Assembly: GCF_900101875.1 (NCBI RefSeq)
Contig: NZ_FNAI01000001.1
Span: 620,001-684,000, forward strand
Source of the DNA: Mucilaginibacter pineti
Lineage (GTDB): Bacteria; Bacteroidota; Bacteroidia; Sphingobacteriales; Sphingobacteriaceae
Direction of reading: 5' to 3'
Length of the DNA: 64,000 nt
Part shown: positions 56,312 to 64,000 of the stretch, in pieces
Layout: every line of letters begins with the position of its first letter
How positions within the stretch are numbered: the stretch's first letter is position 1
Notes under the pieces: model-generated
What the model saw: the letters and a program-made list of their open reading frames with translations, nothing else
Told to the model about the DNA's origin: nothing
The model's database searches: none
Translations under genes and position numbers: made by a program

Positions 56312-57354
56312 ATCTGTTGTTTTTTAAGCTGTGAAATAATCATGTAAATAAATACCGGCGAGCCGCCTAAGGCGGTCACTATACCTATTGGTAATTCTGC
56401 TGGGGCTACGATTGTACGTGAAATTAAATCGGCCAGTGTAAGTGCCGCCGCACCTAATAATGCCGAACCAGGTAATATCAACCTGTTATCCGAACCAAAT
56501 GCCATGCGCAAGATGTGCGGTATTACCAGCCCTATAAAGCTAATGATACCAGCAACCGCCACCGACGCACCAACGGCCATTGTTGCAAATACAATTACCA
56601 GTCTTTTTGTGCGGTTAACGTTGATACCCATGTGGCCGGCCTGTACCTCGCCCAAAGCAATAGCATTTAGTGATTTTGCCATAAACGGCAACCCAATCAG
56701 CGGGACAACGATAAATGGTAATACGCTGCTGAATGATAACCAGCTGGCACCACCCAAACTGCCTAAACTCCAAAAAGTGATATTGCGCAATTGCTCATCT
56801 GTTGATAAATAAGTTAACAGACCAGTAAACGCAAAAGCCAGGGCATTAATAGCTATACCAGTTAATAATAACGCTGTTATCACCGTTTTCCCCTGGCGCA
56901 TCGCCATACGGTAAACGGTAAGCGTAGTAATAAAAGCGCCAATAAACGCGGCTATAGCAAGCGCATAATAACTATAAATGCTCCCAATGGTATTAAGCAG
57001 GTGCCCCCCAAAAACTATCATTAAAGCAGCAAACAAGGTAGCACCCGATGATATACCGATAAGACCAGGCTCAGCAAGCGGGTTTCTGAATAAGCCCTGC
57101 AGCGACGCCCCTGAAATAGCCAGTGCAGCACCAATAATTATGCCCAATGAAACCCTCGGCAACCTTAAACTAAACAACACAGCGGTTTGCTGCGAACTGA
57201 ATAGCATCTCTTTACTTAATCCGGTATAATAGGTTAATATCGACCAAAATTGCGATAAACTAATATGCACCGCGCCTATGCATACAGAAGCTATTACCAC
57301 CACAATTAAAAACAGGCTTAGCCCTGTAAGTATTACTTTATTGTTTTTAAACAC
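56308..57354 (-). CDS. hmuU: Haem ABC transporter permease HmuU
   Basis: This 348-residue FecCD-type permease has about ten membrane spans. Family blocks include RLPRVSLGIIIGAALAISGASLQGLFRNPLAEPGLIGISSGA, TLTVYRMAMRQG, LLLTGIAINALAFAFTGLLTYLSTDEQLRNITFWSLGSLGGASW and GIISFIGLVIPHILRMAFGSDNRLILPGSALLGAAALTLADLISRTI. It pairs with HmuV and takes haem from HmuT. It starts 4 bases after the hmuT stop codon. Confidence 0.93.
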   Translation of the reverse strand: MFKNNKVILTGLSLFLIVVVIASVCIGAVHISLSQFWSILTYYTGLSKEMLFSSQQTAVLFSLRLPRVSLGIIIGAALAISGASLQGLFRNPLAEPGLIGISSGATLFAALMIVFGGHLLNTIGSIYSYYALAIAAFIGAFITTLTVYRMAMRQGKTVITALLLTGIAINALAFAFTGLLTYLSTDEQLRNITFWSLGSLGGASWLSFSSVLPFIVVPLIGLPFMAKSLNAIALGEVQAGHMGINVNRTKRLVIVFATMAVGASVAVAGIISFIGLVIPHILRMAFGSDNRLILPGSALLGAAALTLADLISRTIVAPAELPIGIVTALGGSPVFIYMIISQLKKQQI

Positions 57355-57358
57355 CTTG

Positions 57359-58198
57359 CTATTTTAACTTTTGTGATAATTGCGCCACAGCTTGCCCTAA
57401 CCTCGGACCGAAACCGGTAAGTAGCTCACCTTCCATCGTTACAAATTTTTTGTTTTTACCAGCATTGGTTTGATTTATTCCCTGCACATTTAATAAACCG
57501 GCAGCACCGCCAAGGCTTTCCATACCGCTGCTAAAAAGCAAAATCACATCCGGGTTTGCGGCAACCAATGCTTCTGCAGTAAGCGGTTTATAATCATTAA
57601 AACCAGTAACTGCGTTTTGTCCGCCGGCTAATTGGATGATCTTATTTAGTGGTGTATTATCTCCTGATACCATCATAGTACCGGCTCCACGAGCATAAAT
57701 GAACAATACTTTAGGCTTCGCAGCGCTTTTGCTCACCTTATTGACAGCAGCCAGATCGGTATCCAGTTTTTTAATCATGGCAGCGGCCTGTGGCGCACCG
57801 CCGAATGAAGCCGAAACATCTTTAATTAACTTGCGGGTTCCATCTGCAGAGAAATCCTGTGTAAACAAAACCAACTTTATACCGGCGGCTTTTAACTGCG
57901 CGGCCAGTTCGGGCTTTATTTCTGTAGATAAACCTGTTACCACGTCGGGTTGTAAAGCGATGATACCTTCGGCAGAAATGTTGCGGTTATGCCCTACTTT
58001 CGGTTTGCTCTTCAGGCTTTCGGGGTAATTGCTGGTAACATCGGTACCTATTATATTATTTTCCAAACCTAACCCGGCAAGAATCTCGCTAACGGTTCCG
58101 TTAAGAGATACTATTTTGGAATTTGCCGGAATTTTATCTGCCCCCTTTGCACCAAAGGCAAAAATGGCAAGTACTGTTATTAAAATTATTTTTTTCAT
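57359..58198 (-). CDS. hmuT: Haem ABC transporter substrate-binding protein HmuT
   Basis: This 279-residue periplasmic cluster A-III binding protein has a signal peptide (MKKIILITVLAIFAFGAKGA), an N-lobe starting KIVSLNGTVSEILAGLGLENNIIGTDVTSNYP, and KVGHNRNISAEGIIALQPDVVTG. The long backbone helix and C-lobe have GGQNAVTGFNDYKPLTAEALVAANPDVILLFSSGMES. It delivers haem from the outer membrane receptor to HmuU. A 67-base gap with a hairpin separates it from hmuY. Confidence 0.92.
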   Translation of the reverse strand: MKKIILITVLAIFAFGAKGADKIPANSKIVSLNGTVSEILAGLGLENNIIGTDVTSNYPESLKSKPKVGHNRNISAEGIIALQPDVVTGLSTEIKPELAAQLKAAGIKLVLFTQDFSADGTRKLIKDVSASFGGAPQAAAMIKKLDTDLAAVNKVSKSAAKPKVLFIYARGAGTMMVSGDNTPLNKIIQLAGGQNAVTGFNDYKPLTAEALVAANPDVILLFSSGMESLGGAAGLLNVQGINQTNAGKNKKFVTMEGELLTGFGPRLGQAVAQLSQKLK

Positions 58199-58223
58199 TA
58201 TCCAAATGTTTAAAAATCAAAAT

Positions 58224-58243
58224 AGCTCCCCTTTCGGGGAGCT
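58224..58243 (-). terminator. Hairpin between hmuY and hmuT, likely attenuator
   Basis: AGCTCCCC (58224-58231) and GGGGAGCT (58236-58243) form a perfect 8-bp GC-rich stem with a TTTC loop. On the minus strand it is followed by ATTTTGATTTTT. It lies 25 bases before the hmuT start and could limit expression of the ABC genes relative to hmuR/hmuY. Confidence 0.65.
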
Positions 58244-58265
58244 TTATTAACCAACCAATAAAAAC

Positions 58266-58874
58266 CTATTTAAAGCTTGTTGTACCGTCGCCCTGGTAGG
58301 CAAAACGGAAAGTATAAAAACGCGATGCAGGCCTTTTAGTAAGATCGGCAAAGTCGGCAGTTGTGGTGTTAGGGTTGCCTTTATAATAGCTGATAATTTC
58401 AACTTTGGCATAATTACCGGCGCTGGTTTTCACTACCAATATTTTCCCGGGCACAGTAAGTATAGCATGCTGAGGAGCGGTATCGGCAGTGTAAGTATAC
58501 CAGCCGGTGATAGCGTTGGCGCCGGTCGCGTCGGCTTTATAACCATCAGCCGGGGCGGCGGTTAAAGTTTCAAACGTGCTGCTTACTACCTGGGCCTGGG
58601 TTGTACCTGTACCAGATGTTCCGCTGTTTACAAAAATGCTGGTACTCTTAAATTTAAGATCCCATTTGTTTGTGGCAGTATCGGCACCGGTAACCTGCGC
58701 GCCGGTTGAAAGGCTATAATAAACGGCACCTGTTGAGCCATCAAGATCAGCAACTGTTTTAGTGCTCAGTTTGCTGACTTCAACGATTGGCGTGTCATTA
58801 TTTTTGCTGCACGATGATGCAAGTAAAATAGTCGCGCTGCATAATGCCAATGATAGAGTTTTAAATTTGTTCAT
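58266..58874 (-). CDS. hmuY: HmuY-family haem-binding lipoprotein
   Basis: This 202-residue lipoprotein has the signal MNKFKTLSLALCSATILLASSC (Cys22) and tether SKNNDTPIVE. The core is all-beta and carries the HmuY blocks AVYYSLSTGAQVTGADTATNKWDLKFKSTSIFVNSG, ILVVKTSAGNYAKVEIISYYKGNP and SRFYTFRFAYQGDGTT. In P. gingivalis HmuY scavenges haem at the surface and passes it to HmuR. Histidine and methionine ligands cannot be assigned here with confidence. It lies 35 bases after hmuR. Confidence 0.9.
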   Translation of the reverse strand: MNKFKTLSLALCSATILLASSCSKNNDTPIVEVSKLSTKTVADLDGSTGAVYYSLSTGAQVTGADTATNKWDLKFKSTSIFVNSGTSGTGTTQAQVVSSTFETLTAAPADGYKADATGANAITGWYTYTADTAPQHAILTVPGKILVVKTSAGNYAKVEIISYYKGNPNTTTADFADLTKRPASRFYTFRFAYQGDGTTSFK

Positions 58875-58909
58875 GTGTGTTTGTGTTATTTTGAATGGTT
58901 TGTTGTTTA

Positions 58910-61000
58910 TTACTTGTTAAAATTATAGGCTAAGCCAGCATAAATAAGTCTGCCCGGCAAGTTCAGGATCACTTGCGAATCTTTATAGTTCAACAGGTTC
59001 TGGGCCGTGAATTGCAATCTTATAGCATCCTTCAGGAACATTTTTGAAAGCGACGCGTTTACCAGCACGTAACCCTTGGTGTATTCATCGGCGCGGTTTA
59101 CAATGCCATTGCCGTCGGTATCTTTATAGCCATACCTGCCGCGATAGATAACCCTTATGGAGGTGTTAATACCTGTTTTCTCATCTTGGTAATTCAGGCG
59201 AACGTTATAGGTGTATTTAGAGCGGCTCAACAATCCACCGTAATCGCTTCTTTTTATGACTTTGGTAAGGTTGGTAGTTGGGTCTTTAGTAAATACCTTA
59301 CCGGCCTTTATCTGGTCGAGCACGTCCTGGTCGTAAGCTTCCAGGTATTGAATGCCACCTGCAATTTGCAAAGGCTTAAATAGCTGGTAGCTCAAATCGG
59401 TTTCTACACCCTGGGTGAATACTTTGTTTAGATTAAAATAAGAGAAAACAGATTGCCCGTTTGTTTTAATGGCAATGGGTGCTGTTTCAATAAGGTTGCT
59501 GATATTATTACGGAACAGGTTGGCCGTCCAGTACAATTTTTCAGTAGGTTTATACCTGAAACCAAAGTTGAAAGCGGTTGAACTCTCGGCATTCAATCTT
59601 TTCAGAGTAGATGGATCTATCAGTACAGATTCTATCTGCCCCTCTTGTTGCAGGCGTTGGATACCCGCGTTGGCTTCTTCATAACCAAATACGCTGTAAC
59701 CAACCTCGGCGTTGGTAAAGTTCAGATACAACTGCCTGAAATCCGGTGCTTTATAACCTTTACCTACAGAACCCAACAGGGTAAATTTATCGGTAAGCGC
59801 GTAGCTTACAGCCAGCTTCGGACTAAACTGCGATTTGTAAACACTATGCGCATCATACCGGCCACCTGCTATAATATCCAGCTTTTTAACAGGTAACCAA
59901 TCGGCCTGAAAATAGCCGTAGCCAGATGTAAATGACTGCAGTTTAGTGTAACGGGTAGCCTCGACAGTTTCATACTGACCGCCGAGGCCTGCGGTTAATT
60001 TCAGGTTATCCTGTATAGCGTAATCGTTCTGAATTTCGGCACGGTTAAAGGCCTGGTTAAAATAGGTTTGGTCATAAACCGAATTATCATCCTCATACCT
60101 TACATCTGAATTTGTTTTATAGGTAGACCGATATAACTGCAAGGTGGAGAAGACCTTATCGCTAAAACGATGCGTTATAACCGGCGCTATATTAAAATCC
60201 TTTTCGGTACCGGTTCCCGCCGCGTAACGGGTATCAACCAAAAACCTGCTATCCTGATCGTTGGTGTAATATCTTACCGAAAGTTTTAACGTGGTATTAT
60301 TATCAATTTTGTAGGATGTCTTACCGTTTAGGGTATATCCTTCAAAAGGTGAAACCGTTGGGATACCGGAGGCGGTTTCAAGCGAATACCCGCCGCTGCT
60401 GTACCTGTTTACAAAGCCCGAGATATAAAATTTTTCCGTTTTATAAGAAGAATTTAAAGACAGGTCGGCTGTTTTATTTGTACCGTACCGGGCAGATAAC
60501 CCGCCGGCTAATCCTTTAGCCGGCTCGGCGGTGATGATATTCACAACGCCGGCCATAGCTTCGGAGCCATATAAGGAAGATGTAGGGCCTTTTACAATTT
60601 CAATCCTGTCGATGTTATTGGTAGTGATACGTGACAGTTCAAAGATCCCGGTTGTACGACCGATCAATGGCAAGCCATCTATCAAAATAAGTGTGTAAGC
60701 TGGGTCAAAACCTTGTATCTGAATACCTTGTCCGTGCGGATCATCGAGAATAGTCATCCCGGTTTGCTCGGATAACACTTCGTTTAATCTTATCAACCCT
60801 TTTTTCTTTATCTCTTCTGATGTGATTCGGGTTATGGGTATGGGCACTTGCTGCAAACTTTTTTGTGTGCGTGTTCCTGTTACCACAACTTCTTTTAACT
60901 GTTTAGCGCTATCCTTTTTTAACGAATCGGCTTTTTGCGCAGCTGTTATGCCAACTGCTGATACCTGTAATAAAAAACAAAGGATAATTTTTATTTGCAT
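58910..61000 (-). CDS. hmuR: TonB-dependent haem receptor HmuR-like
   Basis: The 696-residue receptor has a signal peptide ending GITAAQK and TonB box KEVVVTGTRT near residue 37. The plug domain contains LSEQTGMTILDDPHGQGIQIQGFDPAYTLILIDGLPLIG and EIVKGPTSSLYGSEAMAGVVNIIT. The barrel ends LPGRLIYAGLAYNFNK. The classic FRAP/NPNL haem motifs were not clearly seen, so the haem assignment rests largely on the operon (HmuY, HmuT, HmuU, HmuV, HemS-like). It is the first gene and diverges from an AraC regulator. Confidence 0.88.
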   Translation of the reverse strand: MQIKIILCFLLQVSAVGITAAQKADSLKKDSAKQLKEVVVTGTRTQKSLQQVPIPITRITSEEIKKKGLIRLNEVLSEQTGMTILDDPHGQGIQIQGFDPAYTLILIDGLPLIGRTTGIFELSRITTNNIDRIEIVKGPTSSLYGSEAMAGVVNIITAEPAKGLAGGLSARYGTNKTADLSLNSSYKTEKFYISGFVNRYSSGGYSLETASGIPTVSPFEGYTLNGKTSYKIDNNTTLKLSVRYYTNDQDSRFLVDTRYAAGTGTEKDFNIAPVITHRFSDKVFSTLQLYRSTYKTNSDVRYEDDNSVYDQTYFNQAFNRAEIQNDYAIQDNLKLTAGLGGQYETVEATRYTKLQSFTSGYGYFQADWLPVKKLDIIAGGRYDAHSVYKSQFSPKLAVSYALTDKFTLLGSVGKGYKAPDFRQLYLNFTNAEVGYSVFGYEEANAGIQRLQQEGQIESVLIDPSTLKRLNAESSTAFNFGFRYKPTEKLYWTANLFRNNISNLIETAPIAIKTNGQSVFSYFNLNKVFTQGVETDLSYQLFKPLQIAGGIQYLEAYDQDVLDQIKAGKVFTKDPTTNLTKVIKRSDYGGLLSRSKYTYNVRLNYQDEKTGINTSIRVIYRGRYGYKDTDGNGIVNRADEYTKGYVLVNASLSKMFLKDAIRLQFTAQNLLNYKDSQVILNLPGRLIYAGLAYNFNK

Positions 61001-61018
61001 TTATTTAGACTAATTAAA

Positions 61019-61060
61019 AATAATGATGCAAATTTGAGCGATTTATAATTTAAGTGTCAA
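61019..61060 (-). promoter_or_regulatory. hmu operon promoter with Fur-like half-site
   Basis: On the minus strand TTG (plus 61058-61060) and CAAATTTG (plus 61029-61036) are 21 bases apart; the second box has one mismatch to TAnnTTTG. Just downstream, plus-strand AATAATGAT (61019-61027) resembles a Fur hexamer pair. This is the only gap between hmuR and the divergent AraC gene. Confidence 0.45.
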
Positions 61061-61098
61061 CGCCAAAAGGATTTTAATACACGTTTAAGGGATTAATT

Positions 61099-62079
61099 AT
61101 GCTCAGGATCACTACCCCGTTTATTCCGGATCTTGTTTTTTTACCGATAGATATGCAGCCAGATGGGGTGAAAATCAGCCAGGCTCACAAAATAAGTATC
61201 GATATTGACCTGTTAATTAAAGAGATAAAACTTGAAGGGATAGTATTACTTATTATCGACCTGAAATGTGGTGCGCCTCTGCCACTTAAAATACAGATAA
61301 ACGAAAGTATTTTATTAATGAACTTTATGCTTTCGGGCTGGCGTACGATAACAACTACTGTCGATCGGACAGAAACGATCATGAAGGAAGGGAGTTATCA
61401 TATTAGAACGCTGCCGGACGACAGCCAATTTAATATCCTTGCAAACGGCGATCTGAAATTGTTAATAGTTTGTTTGGCATTTCAAGACATAAGAAAACTA
61501 CTGACGGCTAAAGTAGATTTCTATCTGCAAAATAACAATAGTGATGTAGGCGAACTGCTTAAAACTGGCCTTATTAATATGCCGATGAACGAGATCATCA
61601 TTACAACCACCAGATACATTGATAACAATAGCCTCCATCCTATTTTATTAGCCGCTAAGATGTTGGAATTGCTCTTCCTAAGTATGGAGCAATTTGATCG
61701 GGCTGGGCTATCGCCCGTTAAATCAAACGATTTTAAAAAACTGGAACTGGCAAAAACATTGATCGCTGAAAACCTGCAAACACCCTGTTCGCTAATAGAG
61801 TTATCACGTAAAGTTGGTTTGAATGATTTTAAATTAAAAAAAGGGTTTAAAGAAGCATTTGGCAACACCGTGTTTGGGTATTTACTGGAGTTACGTATGG
61901 AGAAAGCAAAAGACATGCTTTTATTGCCCAATCAGTCGGTTAGTGAGGTTGCCCATAAGGTAGGCTATAAAAACGCCCATCACTTTACCGTAGCTTTTAA
62001 AAAACGATTTGGGTACTTACCAAGTAAAATAAACCGGCTCTTGGTTTGGGTGCTACTAAGTATTGCGTTGGTGGCTTAA
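61099..62079 (+). CDS. AraC-family regulator next to the hmu operon
   Basis: This 326-residue regulator has an N-terminal effector-like domain (about 1-215), without strong family match, then an AraC helix-turn-helix pair at about 225-310 (SLIELSRKVGLNDFKLKKGFKEAFGNTVFGYLLELRMEKAKDMLL; SVSEVAHKVGYKNAHHFTVAFKKRFGYLPSK). The architecture resembles PchR-type regulators of iron uptake. It diverges from hmuR across a 98-base gap, so control of the haem operon is likely. The last 13 residues (LLVWVLLSIALVA) are unusually hydrophobic for this family and could be a membrane tail or a frame artefact. Confidence 0.85.
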   Translation: MLRITTPFIPDLVFLPIDMQPDGVKISQAHKISIDIDLLIKEIKLEGIVLLIIDLKCGAPLPLKIQINESILLMNFMLSGWRTITTTVDRTETIMKEGSYHIRTLPDDSQFNILANGDLKLLIVCLAFQDIRKLLTAKVDFYLQNNNSDVGELLKTGLINMPMNEIIITTTRYIDNNSLHPILLAAKMLELLFLSMEQFDRAGLSPVKSNDFKKLELAKTLIAENLQTPCSLIELSRKVGLNDFKLKKGFKEAFGNTVFGYLLELRMEKAKDMLLLPNQSVSEVAHKVGYKNAHHFTVAFKKRFGYLPSKINRLLVWVLLSIALVA

Positions 62080-62244
62080 TATTAAGTGGTTACTAACATA
62101 TTGTTATGTAAAAACGTGGTGGTTAAATCGAATTTTATAAAACTTAACCGTAGTTTTAAGGTACAAACGATACGTTTTATAGAGTGACTGATAACAACAG
62201 ATTATACCGGATCGGGAATTAACTCATCATTATTTATTACAAGT

Positions 62245-62496
62245 ATGGAATCGAAATTATTCTCCTACAAGGTTGAAGGCATTGTTCTTGAACCGGCAAA
62301 CGATATATTGAAAGTAAGCGAACCGTTCGACAGAAAAGAGTTGCTAAACAAGATAAAAGAGGTTTTTAAAGACCAGGACTTTAAAGTTGAGGAGCAGTCT
62401 TTGGATTATAAAATTATTGATGGTCAGCTTTATATTCAAGGGCTTGTTGTAAAACAACAAGAGTTAAGATCCATTGGGTTTATGACAAGCAAATAG
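62245..62496 (+). CDS. Small protein of unknown function
   Basis: This 83-residue soluble, charged protein has alternating strands and helices (LFSYKVEGIVLEP, KELLNKIKEVFKDQ, KIIDGQLYIQGLVV). There is no signal peptide, membrane span or recognised family. It ends one base from the convergent CvpA-CAP gene. The composition looks coding and the frame is clean, so I keep it as a real but unknown gene. Confidence 0.55.
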   Translation: MESKLFSYKVEGIVLEPANDILKVSEPFDRKELLNKIKEVFKDQDFKVEEQSLDYKIIDGQLYIQGLVVKQQELRSIGFMTSK

Positions 62497-62497
62497 A

Positions 62498-63454
62498 TCA
62501 GTTTCTGAAATCCTGCGTTATCATTAAGCCATAACTGCCGCCGTCAAGTATGCCAATACCTACCCTTCCAAATGAAGGATTCAGAATATTGGCGCGGTGG
62601 CCGGGAGAACGCATCAGCCCATCGTGTGCTATTGCGAGTGTTTGGGCTATTGCCAAATTTTCGCCAGCTATAAGAAAATAGACTTTACTTTTTTTCATCC
62701 TATCAAACGGATCAATACCTTCGGGTGTGTAGTGCGAAAAATAGCTTCTTTTAAACATATCTGCGCAATGTTTTATCGCAACTACAGCCATTTCGGGGTC
62801 TGCCTTAAGCGGCGCTAAACCTCTTGTTTTACGCTCTTTATTTACCAGAATAAGCATTTTCATTTCCAGGTCGCGCCTTACTTTAGCATCTGTTACTTTG
62901 AAAGGCAGGCTAACCGGCTCTTCTGCATCAACCTCAACTGTATTTTTAGGGATAGCCTCATTAAAAGCTTCGCTAAAAATTGGCGACATTTTATCGTTCA
63001 ACCAGTTTATTTTTTCAATTAAACGTTCGGCCCATTTACCGTTCCGTGTTTCCATTGACACCTTATTTGTAAGCGGCGCCAGCAATAAAAATGAAGCCAA
63101 TAAAGCCGACCATATAAAACCATTTACCAATCCGGGTAGTATGCCCAGTGCTTTGTTGACAATACTTTTGTGAACATATCTCGGCATCATGGCCAGTACT
63201 TTTAAAAAAATGGTATCCAAAATATACCGGGTGGCTACTACCGCAATGATGAATGCAAATGGTACCGCCCAAAAAGTTAATGACGGAATAATGTGCAATA
63301 AAAAAGAACTTAGGTAGCGATACGAAACAAAGCCGGCCACCAAACTGCCTATCAATGATAGTAACGAAAGTGATGACAGCAAAAAACCACGTTGTATACC
63401 CGAATATATGCTATACAGTACAACAATTATAAGCAGCAGGTTTATGTAGTTCAT
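62498..63454 (-). CDS. CvpA-type membrane protein fused to a CAP/SCP domain
   Basis: This 318-residue fusion has residues about 1-130 as a CvpA/colicin V production-type domain with four hydrophobic spans (INLLLIIVVLYSIYSGIQRGF, LLSLIGSLVAGFVSY, WAVPFAFIIAVVATRYIL, LPGLVNGFIWSALLASFLLLA). A linker follows to about 195. Residues about 195-318 are a CAP/SCP (PR-1-like) domain with HYTPEGIDPFDR, FLIAGENLAIAQT and SPGHRANILNPSFGRVGIGI. Its histidines (HCADMFKR, FSHYTPEG, SPGHRAN) and Glu form the usual cavity. The CAP half is probably periplasmic. Either half alone is common; the function of the fusion is unknown. Confidence 0.85.
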   Translation of the reverse strand: MNYINLLLIIVVLYSIYSGIQRGFLLSSLSLLSLIGSLVAGFVSYRYLSSFLLHIIPSLTFWAVPFAFIIAVVATRYILDTIFLKVLAMMPRYVHKSIVNKALGILPGLVNGFIWSALLASFLLLAPLTNKVSMETRNGKWAERLIEKINWLNDKMSPIFSEAFNEAIPKNTVEVDAEEPVSLPFKVTDAKVRRDLEMKMLILVNKERKTRGLAPLKADPEMAVVAIKHCADMFKRSYFSHYTPEGIDPFDRMKKSKVYFLIAGENLAIAQTLAIAHDGLMRSPGHRANILNPSFGRVGIGILDGGSYGLMITQDFRN

Positions 63455-63697
63455 TATTAGGTATTGTACAATTATAGGTATTATACTATCACTTTGATAG
63501 GTCGGTCTTCATTTTTCATGCAGATCACATAATATTAAATTGAAAAAACAAACAGACTTTTCGGGTTAAAACAAATCAAAAACGGATATAAATGAAAAAC
63601 ATTGTATCGGCAAATCAATACAGAAATTTTAATAGCAATGAAATGAGGCAGATAGACAAAAAACTAAAATTATGTTTTATAATTTAACATTAAACAC

Positions 63698-63705
63698 TAT
63701 CTTTG
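63698..63705 (+). promoter_or_regulatory. Promoter -7 box for tRNA-Leu
   Basis: TATCTTTG is a full TAnnTTTG match, 21 bases before the tRNA. TTTT at 63675-63678 sits at the -33 distance. The predicted start is near 63709. Confidence 0.5.
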
Positions 63706-63726
63706 CGACCTGTTAAAAATCCTAAT

Positions 63727-63808
63727 GCGGAAGTGGCGTAATTGGTAGCCGCACCAGACTTAGGATCTGGCGCTTCACGGCGTGGGGGTTCGAGTCCCTT
63801 CTTCCGCA
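63727..63808 (+). tRNA. tRNA-Leu (anticodon TAG)
   Basis: The acceptor stem GCGGAAG (63727-63733) pairs with CTTCCGC (63801-63807), followed by A73. The D-arm, anticodon stem CCAGA/TCTGG with loop CTTAGGA (anticodon TAG), a short variable arm of class II type and GGTTCGAGTCC T-arm are all present. CCA is not encoded. It reads CUN leucine codons. Confidence 0.95.
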
Positions 63809-63819
63809 CATAACAGCTT

Positions 63820-63850
63820 AAACCCGGTCAATTTGACTGGGTTTTTTATT
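63820..63850 (+). terminator. Terminator after tRNA-Leu
   Basis: AAACCCGGTCA (63820-63830) pairs with TGACTGGGTTT (63834-63844) with one G:U pair around a 3-base loop, then a T-run. Confidence 0.82.
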
Positions 63851-63901
63851 TTAAACCTTTTTTATAAATCTTATTGTTTAAATAAAAATCAATAGCATAC
63901 A

Positions 63902-64000
63902 TCACAATTCGGCTATCAATCCTTCAAGATATTCCGGCACCTGCAATAACCTGCTCCCATACCAGGAAAACATTTCACCGTCAACTAACAGCACTTTGGC
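63902..64000 (-). CDS. 3' end of a probable periplasmic metal-receptor gene (cut by window edge)
   Basis: On the minus strand the frame is open from base 64000 to a TGA at 63902-63904, giving 32 residues that contain DGEMFSWYGSRLL and end PEYLEGLIAEL. A FSWYGSR-like tail recalls helical-backbone metal receptors of ABC importers in Bacteroidota, but this is a weak, pattern-based guess. The start and most of the gene lie outside the window. Confidence 0.5.
   Translation of the reverse strand, partial: AKVLLVDGEMFSWYGSRLLQVPEYLEGLIAEL

Noticed and set aside
61029-61036. CAAATTTG as a shared promoter for both hmuR and the divergent AraC gene
   Set aside because: The box is self-complementary, but only the hmuR side has an upstream TTG at a workable distance.
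63486-63500. CTATCA-CTT-TGATAG palindrome upstream of the CvpA-CAP gene
   Set aside because: Six-base arms in AT-rich DNA are easily due to chance. No second copy or promoter context supports it.

Overview
The window looks like chromosome of a Bacteroidota, most likely a Sphingobacteriaceae member close to Mucilaginibacter or Pedobacter. This rests on three paired SusC/SusD systems, an ECF-sigma/FecR pair, a hybrid two-component sensor with Reg_prop propellers, DUF4374/PepSY and HmuY iron genes, and promoters of the TTTG-N19-TAnnTTTG type with almost no Shine-Dalgarno sequences. The genus is inferred, not proven. There is no insertion sequence, phage gene, integrase or CRISPR array, so the accessory content is polysaccharide and iron uptake rather than mobile DNA.

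Layout. 1-7.8 kb: housekeeping and stress genes: the 3' end of an AraC regulator, a GlxA-type regulator overlapping a GAPDH gene, msrA, a YdeI-like protein, an ArsR/old-yellow-enzyme operon and a short Hsp70-like ATPase. 8.1-13.1 kb: a XusABC-like xenosiderophore operon behind a strong promoter, a Fur-box-like dyad and two tandem leader hairpins. 13.2-15.1 kb: an MFS exporter co-transcribed with a Crp/Fnr regulator, behind a perfect FNR-type box. 15.1-30.2 kb (PUL1, minus strand): clan GH-A glycosidase, IPT/TIG glycan-binding lipoprotein, SusD, SusC, GH31 and a 1390-residue hybrid sensor; two matching regulatory elements precede SusC and GH31. 30.6-39.6 kb (PUL2): a ROK regulator, a SusC gene broken by one in-frame TAA, an intact SusD and a convergent GH78-type rhamnosidase. 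39.8-43.9 kb: a small orphan protein, a PIF1-like helicase and a secreted propeller protein with a TonB-C-like domain. 44-54 kb (PUL3, minus strand): ECF sigma, FecR, STN-containing SusC, SusD and two surface lipoproteins, with no enzyme. 54.5-61 kb: a six-gene haem uptake operon (TonB receptor, HmuY, HmuT, HmuU, HmuV, HemS-like) diverging from an AraC regulator. 61-64 kb: the AraC gene, a small orphan, a CvpA-CAP fusion, tRNA-Leu(TAG) and the 3' end of a probable metal-receptor gene.

How the parts work together. PUL1 would capture a glycan through its lipoproteins and SusCD, trim it with GH31 and the GH-A enzyme, and sense breakdown products through the hybrid sensor, which probably acts on the two duplicated elements. 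PUL3 uses trans-envelope signalling (SusC STN domain to FecR to ECF sigma). The xus and hmu operons supply iron from foreign siderophores and from haem. The observations most worth checking are the duplicated PUL1 elements, the FNR-box/regulator pair, the SusC nonsense codon, the xus leader hairpins, the 30-nt element shared by FecR and SusC in PUL3, and start codons placed at predicted transcription starts.
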